Shown here in pieces: positions 1 through 8,421 of a stretch of 30,541 nucleotides of DNA (its first letter is position 1; each line of letters starts with the position of its first letter). The stretch is from contig CAYZAY010000024.1 of NCBI GenBank assembly GCA_964476515.1, positions 1-30,541 of the forward strand. The letters run 5' to 3'. Source of the DNA: JASMHC01 sp964476515 (GTDB taxonomy: Bacteria > Pseudomonadota > Alphaproteobacteria > Rhodobacterales > Rhodobacteraceae). Position numbers and translations under genes: made by a program. The notes beneath the pieces are model-generated. The model saw only the letters and a list, made by a program, of their open reading frames with translations, did no database searches and was not told the origin of the DNA.

Positions 1-1
1 A

Positions 2-802
2 GCCATTGCTTATGGCACCAAAATGGTCGGCGGCGTGACCCCCGGCAAAGGCGGCAACGAACATCTCGGCCTGCCGGTCTTTAACTCGGTCCACGAAGCG
101 AAAGCGAAAACCGAAGCGAATGCTTCTGTGATCTATGTTCCACCCCCCTTCGCAGCGGACTCGATCCTTGAAGCGATCGACGCCGAAATGGAACTGATCG
201 TTTGCATCACCGAAGGCATCCCTGTGCTGGACATGATGAAAGTGAAGCGCGCGCTGGAAGACAGCAAATCGCGTCTGATCGGCCCCAACTGCCCCGGCAT
301 CATCACGCCGGACGCGTGCAAAATCGGCATCATGCCGGGTCACATCCACAAGCGCGGTAGCGTTGGTGTTGTGTCTCGTTCAGGCACCCTGACCTATGAA
401 GCGGTTAAGCAGACCGCCGACATCGGCCTTGGCCAATCGACAGCTGTCGGCATCGGCGGCGACCCGATCAAAGGCACCGAGCACATCGACGTGCTGGACA
501 TGTTCCTTGACGATGATGAAACCCATTCGATGATAATGATCGGCGAAATCGGTGGCTCTGCAGAAGAAGAAGCTGCGGAATTCCTCGCCAACGAGCGCAA
601 GAAAGGCCGTTGGAAACCAACAGCTGGTTTCATCGCTGGTCGCACGGCCCCTCCCGGCCGTCGCATGGGCCATGCTGGCGCGATTGTCGCTGGCGGTAAA
701 GGTGGTGCAGAAGACAAGATCGAAGCCATGCGCTCGGCTGGTATCGTTGTGGCAGACAGCCCGGCGACGCTTGGTGAAGCCGTGCTTAAAGCCATCGGCT
801 AA
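2..802 (+). CDS. sucD: Succinate-CoA ligase (ADP-forming) alpha subunit, 5' end outside window
   Basis: The alpha subunit of succinyl-CoA synthetase, which converts succinyl-CoA to succinate with formation of ATP or GTP. The frame is already open at base 2 (AIAYGTKMVGGVTPGKGG), a conserved SucD segment found about 30 residues into the family, so only a short N-terminal part is missing. The CoA-binding fold is followed by the conserved GPNCPG segment, the GVVSRSGTLTYE segment and the phosphohistidine motif GHAGAIVAGGKGGAEDK near the C-terminus. The frame ends in TAA at 800-802. The partner sucC should lie just upstream. It is co-directional with sucA but separated from it by an antisense sulfotransferase gene. 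Confidence 0.96.
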   Translation, partial: AIAYGTKMVGGVTPGKGGNEHLGLPVFNSVHEAKAKTEANASVIYVPPPFAADSILEAIDAEMELIVCITEGIPVLDMMKVKRALEDSKSRLIGPNCPGIITPDACKIGIMPGHIHKRGSVGVVSRSGTLTYEAVKQTADIGLGQSTAVGIGGDPIKGTEHIDVLDMFLDDDETHSMIMIGEIGGSAEEEAAEFLANERKKGRWKPTAGFIAGRTAPPGRRMGHAGAIVAGGKGGAEDKIEAMRSAGIVVADSPATLGEAVLKAIG

Positions 803-849
803 CCGTGCAACTGAACCCGACATATCCTCCTAGGGTAAAGCCCGAAGTC

Positions 850-872
850 GGGGGGGCGGCAACCGCCCTCCC
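850..872 (+). terminator. GC-rich hairpin after sucD
   Basis: A ten-base-pair stem with one G.T pair (850-859 with 863-872) and a CAA loop lies about 48 bases after the sucD stop. No clear T run follows, so it may be a weak terminator or a 3'-end-stabilising hairpin rather than a classical intrinsic terminator. It also lies just past the 3' end of the convergent sulfotransferase gene and could serve both. Confidence 0.4.
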
Positions 873-909
873 AACGAGGAAGTCGAACACTGCACGGCTG
901 AATAGCGCG

Positions 910-1824
910 TTACCGCTCCAACGCGAGCGTCCAGTGATCCGTCGGGATTTCAGGGTCAGCCACACAGGCCGCAATTTCATCAGCAAGCGCCGTCCGCAGC
1001 AGATCAAGTTCAGCGCGCGTCGGCTTAAAATCCGAAGTATTAAAACGTGTCAAAGTCTTTCGAATACGCGCACGTACAGACTTCGGGAAAATCGCGCGAA
1101 CCAAAGACAACGCTGTACCGTTCGTCATAATCGCTTTGAGCGCGTAGGACTTCGGAATGACACTTGGGTTTTCGGCAATCATTTTGTCTGCCTGAACCGG
1201 GTCAACGCCAATCCAATCGGTAACTGCGTCAACAACTTTGGTCCCATCGCCAAGGCGGTGATAGTCCAGAATCAAAAGATCGCGGCCAAACACGTTTCTG
1301 TACCGTTCGATTTGGCTTGCGTAGCTGCTCCTTTCAACATGCATAAACAATGTGTGCATGTTCGCCGCCCTGCGAAAAGGCTCCAGCTGAATGGACTCCA
1401 AAAGACTGTCGTCCTGAAGACCGTCGCGACGTGTATGCCGATATTCGGACAGAACCCGTTCTATAGGATCTCGCAAAATCACCATAACACGGACATTCCC
1501 AACATTGGGGTCGTCCCTGAACTTCGCAATACGTTCGGCCGTTCCCGGGCACGACAGGTAGTCCGTCGAAGCATCCAATCGCCAACCCGCATCCGACTTC
1601 TCAGCAAATTGTGCCTCATAGTCGGCCCTGGTTTCAACAATGCTGGTGCGCAAAATATCGGCGTCAGGACCGCTCCAATTGCGATTCCCAAAATCGGTAA
1701 AATGAAGCGTCTCCTTCTGCTTGGAACAGCAGATGTCAGGATGTGGATACAACGTCCTGCGAAGTCCACTAGTCCCGCATTTCGGGGCACCAATAAGGAA
1801 CAAGTAATTCGGTTTTCTGCCCAT
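910..1824 (-). CDS. Sulfotransferase family protein
   Basis: A 304-residue protein of the PAPS-dependent sulfotransferase family, which moves a sulfuryl group from 3'-phosphoadenylyl sulfate to an alcohol, sugar or amine. The 5'-phosphosulfate loop is visible at residues 12-20 (GAPKCGTSG), and the 3'-phosphate site at 118-130 has RDPIERVLSEYRH, with the usual Arg and Ser. The length is normal for a bacterial single-domain enzyme. The acceptor cannot be told from sequence; bacterial relatives often modify surface polysaccharide or lipid. It starts at ATG 1824 and ends in TAA at 910-912. It sits antisense between sucD and sucA, with no sulfur or polysaccharide genes next to it. Confidence 0.85.
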   Translation of the reverse strand: MGRKPNYLFLIGAPKCGTSGLRRTLYPHPDICCSKQKETLHFTDFGNRNWSGPDADILRTSIVETRADYEAQFAEKSDAGWRLDASTDYLSCPGTAERIAKFRDDPNVGNVRVMVILRDPIERVLSEYRHTRRDGLQDDSLLESIQLEPFRRAANMHTLFMHVERSSYASQIERYRNVFGRDLLILDYHRLGDGTKVVDAVTDWIGVDPVQADKMIAENPSVIPKSYALKAIMTNGTALSLVRAIFPKSVRARIRKTLTRFNTSDFKPTRAELDLLRTALADEIAACVADPEIPTDHWTLALER

Positions 1825-1993
1825 ACCCCCGCCTTGACTTTTACCAGAACGGATAAAGGTGTGGGCGCGTCAATGCAACACAACACAACACGATCGCTAA
1901 TATCCACCGCAATTCCTGCCGACGCGCCTTGCTCAGCCCTCATTAGATTTTCAAACAACAAAACCACAGTCCAAACTCCCAACAGGTGTCACA

Positions 1994-4954
1994 ATGACTG
2001 ACCAATCCCCCAACGACCAGTTTCATGCCTCTAGCTTTATGCAGGGGCACAACGCGGAATACCTCGAACAGATGTATGCGCGTTACGCCAACGACCCGAA
2101 TGCGGTCGATGAAGCGTGGCAATCGTTTTTCCGCCAGCTTGGCGACGACGAAGTCAGCGTCAAAAAAGAAGCGAGCGGCCCTAGCTGGGCACGTAATGAC
2201 TGGCCGCCTCAGCCCGCCGATGATCTGACCGCTGCACTTGACGGCATGTGGCCAGCCCCGGTCGAGGCCGCATCCGCAGGCAAGAAGATCAAAGCCAAAG
2301 CAGCCGAGCAAAACGTGGACGTTTCGGAAGACGCCGTGAAGCGCGCAGTGTTGGATTCGATCCGCGCCCTGATGATTATCCGCGCCTATCGTATCCGGGG
2401 CCATCTGGTTGCCGATCTTGATCCGTTGGGAATGCGCGACAAGACCCCTCATCCAGAGCTTGATCCGAAATCCTACGGGTTCACCGAAGGCGACATGGAC
2501 CGCCCGATATTTATCGACAATGTCCTTGGTCTTCAGATCGCATCCATGCGCCAAATCGTTGAGATCGTGAAGCGCACCTATTGTGGCACTTTCGCGCTTC
2601 AGTACATGCACATTTCCGACCCCGAACAGTCGGCTTGGCTGAAAGAACGCATCGAAGGCTACGGCAAGGAAATCGCCTTTACCCGCGAAGGCCGTAAAGC
2701 AATCCTGAACAAGCTGGTCGAAGCTGAAGGCTTTGAGAAGTTCCTGCATGTGAAATACATGGGCACCAAGCGCTTTGGTCTGGACGGCGGCGAAGCCCTG
2801 ATCCCAGCAATGGAACAGGTCATCAAACGCGGCGGTTCGCTGGGTCTAGAAGAAGTCATCATCGGCATGCCCCACCGTGGGCGTCTGTCGGTTCTGGCCA
2901 ATGTGATGGCCAAACCCTACCGTGCGATCTTCAATGAATTTCAGGGTGGCAGCTACAAGCCTGACGATGTCGAAGGCTCGGGCGATGTGAAATATCACCT
3001 CGGTGCCAGTTCGGACCGTGAATTTGATGGCAACAAGGTTCACCTGTCACTGACAGCGAACCCAAGCCACCTTGAAGCTGTTAATCCTGTTGTTCTGGGT
3101 AAGGTGCGCGCCAAGCAGTGGCAAAAGAAAGACGAAGATCGCATCAAGGTTCTGCCCGTTCTGTTGCACGGCGACGCGGCCTTTGCCGGTCAGGGTGTAG
3201 TTGCCGAATGCTTTGGTCTTTCGGGTCTTGTCGGTCACAAGACCGGTGGCACGATGCATATCGTTGTGAACAACCAGATCGGCTTTACGACAGCGCCGCA
3301 CTTCTCTCGGTCCAGCCCTTATCCGACGGATAACGCTTTGGTCGTGGAAGCGCCGATTTTCCACGTCAACGGCGATGATCCCGAAGCGGTTGTTCACGCG
3401 GCCAAGGTCGCGACGGAATTCCGCCAGAAGTTCCACAAAGACGTGGTCATCGACATCTTCTGCTACCGCCGGTTTGGTCATAACGAAGGCGACGAGCCGA
3501 TGTTCACCAACCCGTTGATGTACAACCGGATCAAAAAGCACAAAACGACCCTTCAGCTTTATACCGAACGTCTGGTCCGCGACGGGCTAATCCCAGAAGG
3601 CGAAATCGAAGATATGAAGGCGGGTTTCCAAGCCTACCTCAATCAGGAATTCGAAGCTGGCAAAGATTACCGCCCCAACAAGGCCGACTGGCTTGACGGG
3701 CGCTGGTCGCACCTTGATCGCAACAAAGGCGATTACCAACGTGGTGCTACCTCGATTTCCAAGGAAACCTACGACGAAGTCGGTGGCGCGCTGACCCGCG
3801 TTCCCGAAGGGTTCGCCATCCACAAAACCGTTGCCCGCCAGCTGGACACCAAGAAAAAAGCGCTCGAAGGCGGCACTGGCATTGATTGGGCCACCGGCGA
3901 AGCTCTGGCATTCGGATCGCTCGCCCTTGAGGGCTACCCCGTCCGCCTTGCAGGTCAGGACAGTACCCGCGGCACGTTCAGCCAACGCCATTCGGGTTTC
4001 ATCGACCAGAACACCGAAGAACGCTACCACCCGCTGCGCAACATCCGCGAAGGTCAGGCCCCTTACGTGGTCATCGACTCGATGCTGTCAGAATACGCGG
4101 TTCTCGGGTTTGAATACGGCTACTCGCTAGCTGAACCCAACGCGTTGGTCCTTTGGGAAGCCCAGTTTGGTGATTTCGCCAACGGTGCCCAGATCATGTT
4201 CGACCAGTTCATCAGCTCGGGCGAAAGCAAATGGCTGCGCATGTCCGGCCTTGTGATGCTTCTGCCCCACGGATTTGAAGGCCAAGGCCCCGAACACAGC
4301 TCGGCCCGCCTTGAACGCTTCTTGCAGCTCTGTGGTCAGGACAACTGGATCGTCGCCAACTGCACGACCCCAGCGAACTACTTCCACATCCTGCGTCGCC
4401 AGCTGCACCGTTCTTTCCGCAAGCCGCTGGTGCTGATGACGCCCAAGTCTCTGTTGCGCCACAAACTGGCCGTTTCAGATGCCGAGGATTTCGTCACCGG
4501 CTCCAGCTTCCACCGCGTCCTTTGGGACGATGCGCAAAAAGGCTGCTCGGACACCGAACTGGCACCAGACGACAAAATCAAACGCGTCGTCATGTGCTCG
4601 GGCAAAGTCTACTACGACCTGCTCGAAGAACGCGATGCCCGCGGGATCGACGATATCTACCTACTGCGCGTTGAACAGTTCTACCCGTTCCCCGCCATCT
4701 CGATGGTCAAAGAACTTGAACGGTTCAAAGGCGCAGAAATCATCTGGTGTCAGGAAGAACCAAAGAACCAAGGCGCTTGGACATTCATCGAGCCTAACAT
4801 CGAATGGGTCCTCAGCCGCATCAAAGCAAAATTCAGCCGTCCGCGTTACGTCGGTCGCGCCACATCGGCCTCGCCTGCAACCGGCTTGGCTTCCAGTCAC
4901 AAAGCACAACAACAGGCGCTCGTTGACGAAGCGCTGACCATCGAAGGGAAATAA
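1994..4954 (+). CDS. sucA: 2-oxoglutarate dehydrogenase E1 component
   Basis: The thiamine-diphosphate-dependent E1 subunit (986 aa, normal family length), which decarboxylates 2-oxoglutarate and reductively succinylates the lipoyl group of SucB. The N-terminal E1 segment is present (EYLEQMYARYANDPNAVDEA). The core has GMPHRGRLSVLANV and the thiamine-binding run from GDAAFAGQG to NNQIGFTT. GQDSTRGTFSQRH and the C-terminal transketolase-like domain follow. The ATG at 1994 is preceded by CAGGTG as a modest ribosome-binding site. The stop lies only 3 bases before sucB, so the two are co-transcribed. Because the sulfotransferase gene intervenes upstream, sucA probably has its own promoter within 1825-1993; I could not pick a convincing one. 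Confidence 0.98.
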   Translation: MTDQSPNDQFHASSFMQGHNAEYLEQMYARYANDPNAVDEAWQSFFRQLGDDEVSVKKEASGPSWARNDWPPQPADDLTAALDGMWPAPVEAASAGKKIKAKAAEQNVDVSEDAVKRAVLDSIRALMIIRAYRIRGHLVADLDPLGMRDKTPHPELDPKSYGFTEGDMDRPIFIDNVLGLQIASMRQIVEIVKRTYCGTFALQYMHISDPEQSAWLKERIEGYGKEIAFTREGRKAILNKLVEAEGFEKFLHVKYMGTKRFGLDGGEALIPAMEQVIKRGGSLGLEEVIIGMPHRGRLSVLANVMAKPYRAIFNEFQGGSYKPDDVEGSGDVKYHLGASSDREFDGNKVHLSLTANPSHLEAVNPVVLGKVRAKQWQKKDEDRIKVLPVLLHGDAAFAGQGVVAECFGLSGLVGHKTGGTMHIVVNNQIGFTTAPHFSRSSPYPTDNALVVEAPIFHVNGDDPEAVVHAAKVATEFRQKFHKDVVIDIFCYRRFGHNEGDEPMFTNPLMYNRIKKHKTTLQLYTERLVRDGLIPEGEIEDMKAGFQAYLNQEFEAGKDYRPNKADWLDGRWSHLDRNKGDYQRGATSISKETYDEVGGALTRVPEGFAIHKTVARQLDTKKKALEGGTGIDWATGEALAFGSLALEGYPVRLAGQDSTRGTFSQRHSGFIDQNTEERYHPLRNIREGQAPYVVIDSMLSEYAVLGFEYGYSLAEPNALVLWEAQFGDFANGAQIMFDQFISSGESKWLRMSGLVMLLPHGFEGQGPEHSSARLERFLQLCGQDNWIVANCTTPANYFHILRRQLHRSFRKPLVLMTPKSLLRHKLAVSDAEDFVTGSSFHRVLWDDAQKGCSDTELAPDDKIKRVVMCSGKVYYDLLEERDARGIDDIYLLRVEQFYPFPAISMVKELERFKGAEIIWCQEEPKNQGAWTFIEPNIEWVLSRIKAKFSRPRYVGRATSASPATGLASSHKAQQQALVDEALTIEGK

Positions 4955-4957
4955 CCC

Positions 4958-6439
4958 ATGAGCACCGAAGTACGTGTCCCAACCCTTGGTGAATCGGTCA
5001 CCGAAGCCACCGTCGCCACTTGGTTCAAAAAACCAGGGGATAGCGTCGCCGTCGACGAAATGCTCTGCGAGCTGGAAACCGACAAAGTAACAGTCGAAGT
5101 TCCATCGCCCGCTGCTGGCACCATGGGCGAAATTATCGCCTCCGAAGGTGAAACCGTTGGCGTTGATGCCCTGCTTGCTATGATCGGCGCAGCCGGTGAA
5201 GCAACACCTGCGCCAGCCGCCAAAGCTGCCCCCGCAGCCCCCGCCGCAAGTGCAGGCAGCGACGCGGTTGACGTCATGGTCCCAGCGCTTGGCGAAAGCG
5301 TCAGCGAAGCGACCGTCTCTAGCTGGTTCAAGAACGTTGGCGACAGCGTCAACCAAGACGAAATGCTCTGCGAACTTGAAACCGATAAGGTCTCGGTCGA
5401 AGTCCCTGCCCCAACCTCGGGCGTCCTGACTGAAATCACCGCCACTGACGGCGCAACGGTCGCTGCAGGCGGCAAGCTTGCTGTCATCTCGGCCTCTGGC
5501 GCAACCGCAGCACCAGCAGCAGCCCCTGCCCCCGCCGCCAAAGGGGACGTCGAAGACGCCCCGAGCGCCAAGAAAGCCATGGCAGAAGCAGGCATCAGCC
5601 CCCACGCTGTCACAGGTTCGGGCCGCGATGGTCGCGTGATGAAAGAAGACGTCGCCAAAGCCGTCGCCGCGGCCGCTTCGGCCCCAGCGCCAGCCCCTGC
5701 ACCAGCCGCCCCACGCGCACCGGGTTCAGCCGACGATGCATCCCGCGAAGAGCGCGTGAAAATGACCCGCCTGCGCCAGACCATCGCCAAGCGTCTGAAA
5801 GACAGCCAGAACACCGCCGCCATGCTCACCACCTACAACGAGGTGGACATGACCGAAACGATGGCTCTGCGCAAAGAATACAAAGACCTGTTCGAAAAGA
5901 AACACGGCGCCCGTCTCGGTTTTATGTCCTTCTTCACCAAGGCTTGCTGTCACGCGCTGAAAGAAGTTCCAGAGGTCAACGCCGAAATCGACGGCACCGA
6001 CATCGTCTACAAAAACTTCGTCCACATGGGCATCGCCGCGGGTACGCCCACCGGTCTTGTTGTGCCGGTGATCCGTGATGCTGACGCGATGTCGTTTGCC
6101 GAGATCGAAAAAGCCATCGCCGAAAAAGGCAAACGCGCCCGCGACGGTAAACTCAGCATGGCCGAAATGCAGGGCGGCACGTTCACCATCTCGAACGGCG
6201 GCGTCTACGGCTCGCTAATGTCCTCACCAATCCTGAACCCGCCACAGTCGGGCATCCTCGGCATGCACAAAATCCAAGACCGCCCAATGGCGATCAACGG
6301 ACAAGTGGTGATCCGCCCGATGATGTATCTGGCGCTCAGCTACGACCACCGGATCGTAGACGGCAAAGGCGCCGTGACCTTCCTTGTGCGCGTGAAAGAA
6401 GCGCTCGAGGATCCACGTCGTCTGTTGATGGATCTGTAA
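4958..6439 (+). CDS. sucB: 2-oxoglutarate dehydrogenase E2, dihydrolipoyllysine succinyltransferase, with two lipoyl domains
   Basis: The E2 core of the 2-oxoglutarate dehydrogenase complex (493 aa), which transfers succinyl from lipoyl-lysine to CoA. Two lipoyl domains are visible, residues about 2-78 and 103-180, with lipoyl lysines at K43 and K144, both in ELETDKV. Each is followed by an Ala/Pro-rich linker. A peripheral-subunit-binding domain lies at about 200-237 (SAKKAMAEAGI, GSGRDGRVMKEDV). The catalytic acyltransferase domain from about 263 to the end has the active-site motif DHRIVDGKG (H464, D468). The ATG is preceded by GAAGGGA within the sucA end. E. coli SucB has one lipoyl domain; two is, from memory, usual in this bacterial family. 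A palindrome pair starts 6 bases after the stop. Confidence 0.97.
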   Translation: MSTEVRVPTLGESVTEATVATWFKKPGDSVAVDEMLCELETDKVTVEVPSPAAGTMGEIIASEGETVGVDALLAMIGAAGEATPAPAAKAAPAAPAASAGSDAVDVMVPALGESVSEATVSSWFKNVGDSVNQDEMLCELETDKVSVEVPAPTSGVLTEITATDGATVAAGGKLAVISASGATAAPAAAPAPAAKGDVEDAPSAKKAMAEAGISPHAVTGSGRDGRVMKEDVAKAVAAAASAPAPAPAPAAPRAPGSADDASREERVKMTRLRQTIAKRLKDSQNTAAMLTTYNEVDMTETMALRKEYKDLFEKKHGARLGFMSFFTKACCHALKEVPEVNAEIDGTDIVYKNFVHMGIAAGTPTGLVVPVIRDADAMSFAEIEKAIAEKGKRARDGKLSMAEMQGGTFTISNGGVYGSLMSSPILNPPQSGILGMHKIQDRPMAINGQVVIRPMMYLALSYDHRIVDGKGAVTFLVRVKEALEDPRRLLMDL

Positions 6440-6445
6440 AAGGAA

Positions 6446-6509
6446 GATGGGGTGAAACCCCATCCTACGAAAGGTTTAGGCCGAACGTAGGATGGGGCTG
6501 TGCCCCATC
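6446..6509. repeat. Inverted pair of REP-like palindromes after sucB
   Basis: Unit 6446-6469 reads GATGGGGT, loop GAA, ACCCCATC, then CTACG. Unit 6486-6509 is the same design in reverse: CGTAG, GATGGGGC, loop TGT, GCCCCATC. The two face each other like a bacterial interspersed mosaic element. They form 8-bp hairpins directly behind sucB and may stabilise or end the transcript. Related units occur at 25172, 28664, 28820 and 30235. Confidence 0.75.
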
Positions 6510-6532
6510 GGTTCGATGCCTCAATAATTGCT

Positions 6533-6799
6533 ATGCTATTCAGAAACGTCCCCACTCAAAAACAAGGTCCCCTAACTCAAATTGTGGGTCTGTTGGCGTT
6601 TTGGGTGATATGCATTCTGGCATTCAAAGAATTCGGAGATTTCTCTGTTGGCCAATTATATGCAACCATTGATGGGCGTGGTGGCTTTGGAACATCGACG
6701 ATAATCGTCATTGGTTCATTGTTTGGATGGCTTCCCTTAGCCATTAGAATCCACCGCGCAATTTCTGATAGTTTTGCGAGTGATCCGGATGCAAACTAA
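6533..6799 (+). CDS. Small hypothetical membrane protein
   Basis: An 88-residue ORF between sucB and lpdA. I do not recognise a family. Two hydrophobic stretches are visible: one near residues 15-31 (IVGLLAFWVICILAF), and one in the C-terminal half beginning at STIIVIGSLFGWLPLAI. This suggests a two-pass inner-membrane protein. The ATG at 6533 is preferred over the GTG at 6500, because the latter lies inside the repeat hairpin. The ribosome-binding site is poor and the base composition is more AT-rich than the flanking suc/lpd genes, so this may be a recent insertion or an ORF that is not expressed. Confidence 0.45.
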   Translation: MLFRNVPTQKQGPLTQIVGLLAFWVICILAFKEFGDFSVGQLYATIDGRGGFGTSTIIVIGSLFGWLPLAIRIHRAISDSFASDPDAN

Positions 6800-6814
6800 C
6801 ACACCCCAAACCCA

Positions 6815-6895
6815 CATCTTTTGTCCCGAAATATCCTCGGGGGTGAATTTGCTGAAAGCAAAGAGGGGGCAGCCAGCCCCCACCCCCCCCCCCCG
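6815..6895. repeat. Roseobacter-type intergenic repeat with a 12-C tract
   Basis: The segment begins CATCTTTTGTCC, continues with AAATATCCTCGGGGG, and has GAGGGGGC, AGCCA, GCCCCC, ending in an uninterrupted run of 12 C at 6883-6894. A related start (CATCTTTTGTCC, AAAAAATATTCC) occurs at 22942. The G-rich/C-rich arms can pair. The tract lies about 55 bases before the lpdA start. Confidence 0.5.
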
Positions 6896-6948
6896 TTTCC
6901 ATGTACAAATATTACAAATGTCTAAAAACTCGACCCTAGGAGACACCC

Positions 6949-8340
6949 ATGTCCCAATATGACGTCATTATCATCGGAGCCGGCCCCGGCGGCTATGTTT
7001 CGGCCATCCGCTGCGCCCAGCTTGGCCTGAAAACCGCAGTCGTAGAGGGCCGCGAAGCCCTTGGCGGTACCTGCCTCAACGTCGGCTGCATCCCGTCGAA
7101 GGCGCTCCTGCACGCGACCCACAGCCTGCACGAAGCCGAACACAACTTCGCCGCCATGGGCCTTAAGGGCAAAGCGCCGTCGGTCGACTGGACCCAGATG
7201 AAAGCCTATAAGGACGATGTCATCAGCCAAAACACCGGCGGCATCGAATTCCTGTTTAAAAAGAACAAGGTAGACTGGATCAAAGGCTGGGCCACCATCC
7301 CCGCAGCAGGCAAGGTTCAAGTCGGCGACACCACCTATGAGACCAAGAACATCGTCATCGCTTCGGGGTCTGAAGCTGCCAGCTTGCCGGGCATTGAGAT
7401 TGACGAAAAGATCGTCGTCACCTCAACCGGCGCGCTAGAGCTTGGCAAAATTCCAAAGAAAATGGTCGTCATCGGCGCAGGGGTAATCGGTCTGGAACTC
7501 GGCTCGGTCTACGCTCGTCTGGGCAGCGAAGTCACCGTCTTCGAATACATGGACGCCATCACCCCCGGCATGGACAAAGACGTCCAGCGCACCTTCAAAC
7601 GTATCCTTGAAAAACAAGGGCTTAAGTTCGTTATGGGCGCGGCTGTTTCAGGTGTTGAAACCACCAAAACCAAGGCAAAAGTCAAATACGCCACCAAGAA
7701 AAAGCCCGACGAAGAGCTGGTTTTTGATGCCGATTGCGTCCTTGTCGCCACCGGCCGCAAGCCGTTCACCGACGGTCTGGGCTTAGAGGGCGCAGGCGTG
7801 AAAATGACCGAACGTGGCCAGATCGCCACCGACGCCCATTGGGCCACCAACGTCGCAGGTATCTACGCCATCGGTGACGTCATCGAAGGCCCGATGCTGG
7901 CCCACAAAGCCGAAGACGAAGGCATGGCCGTCGCAGAAGTGATCGCGGGCAAGCACGGCCACGTGAACTACGGCGTCATCCCCGGCGTGGTCTACACCAC
8001 CCCCGAAGTTGCCACCGTTGGTCAAACCGAAGACGCTTTGAAAGCAGCAGGCACAAAACCCAAGGTCGGCAAGTTCATGTTCATGGGCAACGCCCGCGCC
8101 AAGGCGGTGCATCAGGGTGAAGGCTTTGTGAAGCTGATCGTAGACCCCGAAACCGACCGCGTTCTGGGTGCGGCAATCATCGGCCCCGCCGCCGGAGACA
8201 TGATCCATGAGATCTGCGTGGCCATGGAATTCGGAGCCTCGGCCGAAGACATCGCCCTGACCTGCCACGCCCACCCGACCTATTCGGAAGCGGTGCGAGA
8301 GGCTGCATTGGCTTGCGGTGACGGCGCGATCCACGCTTAA
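6949..8340 (+). CDS. lpdA: Dihydrolipoyl dehydrogenase (E3)
   Basis: A 463-residue FAD flavoprotein that reoxidises dihydrolipoyl groups with NAD+, serving as E3 of 2-oxoacid dehydrogenase complexes. The FAD-binding motif GAGPGG is at residues 10-15. The redox disulfide is C42-C47 in GTCLNVGCIPS. A second Rossmann motif (VIGAGVIGLELG) binds NAD, and AIGDV lies in the FAD domain. The C-terminal catalytic pair HAHPTYSE has His442 and Glu447. The start at 6949 has AGGAGA 8 bases upstream. It belongs with sucAB functionally, but about 500 bases with a small ORF and repeats intervene, so a separate promoter is possible. Confidence 0.97.
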   Translation: MSQYDVIIIGAGPGGYVSAIRCAQLGLKTAVVEGREALGGTCLNVGCIPSKALLHATHSLHEAEHNFAAMGLKGKAPSVDWTQMKAYKDDVISQNTGGIEFLFKKNKVDWIKGWATIPAAGKVQVGDTTYETKNIVIASGSEAASLPGIEIDEKIVVTSTGALELGKIPKKMVVIGAGVIGLELGSVYARLGSEVTVFEYMDAITPGMDKDVQRTFKRILEKQGLKFVMGAAVSGVETTKTKAKVKYATKKKPDEELVFDADCVLVATGRKPFTDGLGLEGAGVKMTERGQIATDAHWATNVAGIYAIGDVIEGPMLAHKAEDEGMAVAEVIAGKHGHVNYGVIPGVVYTTPEVATVGQTEDALKAAGTKPKVGKFMFMGNARAKAVHQGEGFVKLIVDPETDRVLGAAIIGPAAGDMIHEICVAMEFGASAEDIALTCHAHPTYSEAVREAALACGDGAIHA

Positions 8341-8362
8341 GGGTTACCATCCCAAATGATTA

Positions 8363-8394
8363 GGGCCGCGCAATGACATCCCATTGCGCGGCCC
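8363..8394. terminator. Strong terminator after lpdA
   Basis: A perfect 13-bp stem (8363-8375 with 8382-8394; GGGCCGCGCAATG on the left) with a 6-base loop is followed by TTTATTTATT on the + strand. It is a classical intrinsic terminator for lpdA. It lies between convergent genes and probably also helps end transcription from dctM. Confidence 0.92.
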
Positions 8395-8421
8395 TTTATT
8401 TATTGATCTAGACGTGCGTCT

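Noticed and set aside
1834..1857. TTGACT upstream of sucA as a -35 element
   Set aside because: No acceptable -10 lies at the right spacing, so it is not called as a promoter.
805..2001. 398-codon plus-strand open frame over the sulfotransferase gene
   Set aside because: It is the antisense shadow of a gene with clear PAPS-binding motifs; its product is basic, low in recognisable structure and matches no family I know.
1943..3541. Minus-strand open frames of 164-268 codons inside sucA
   Set aside because: They lie wholly antisense to a highly conserved gene and have no family features.
4661..5832. Two long minus-strand open frames antisense to sucA/sucB
   Set aside because: They mirror the Ala/Pro-rich linkers and lipoyl repeats of SucB; the composition is biased and no ribosome-binding site or domain is seen.
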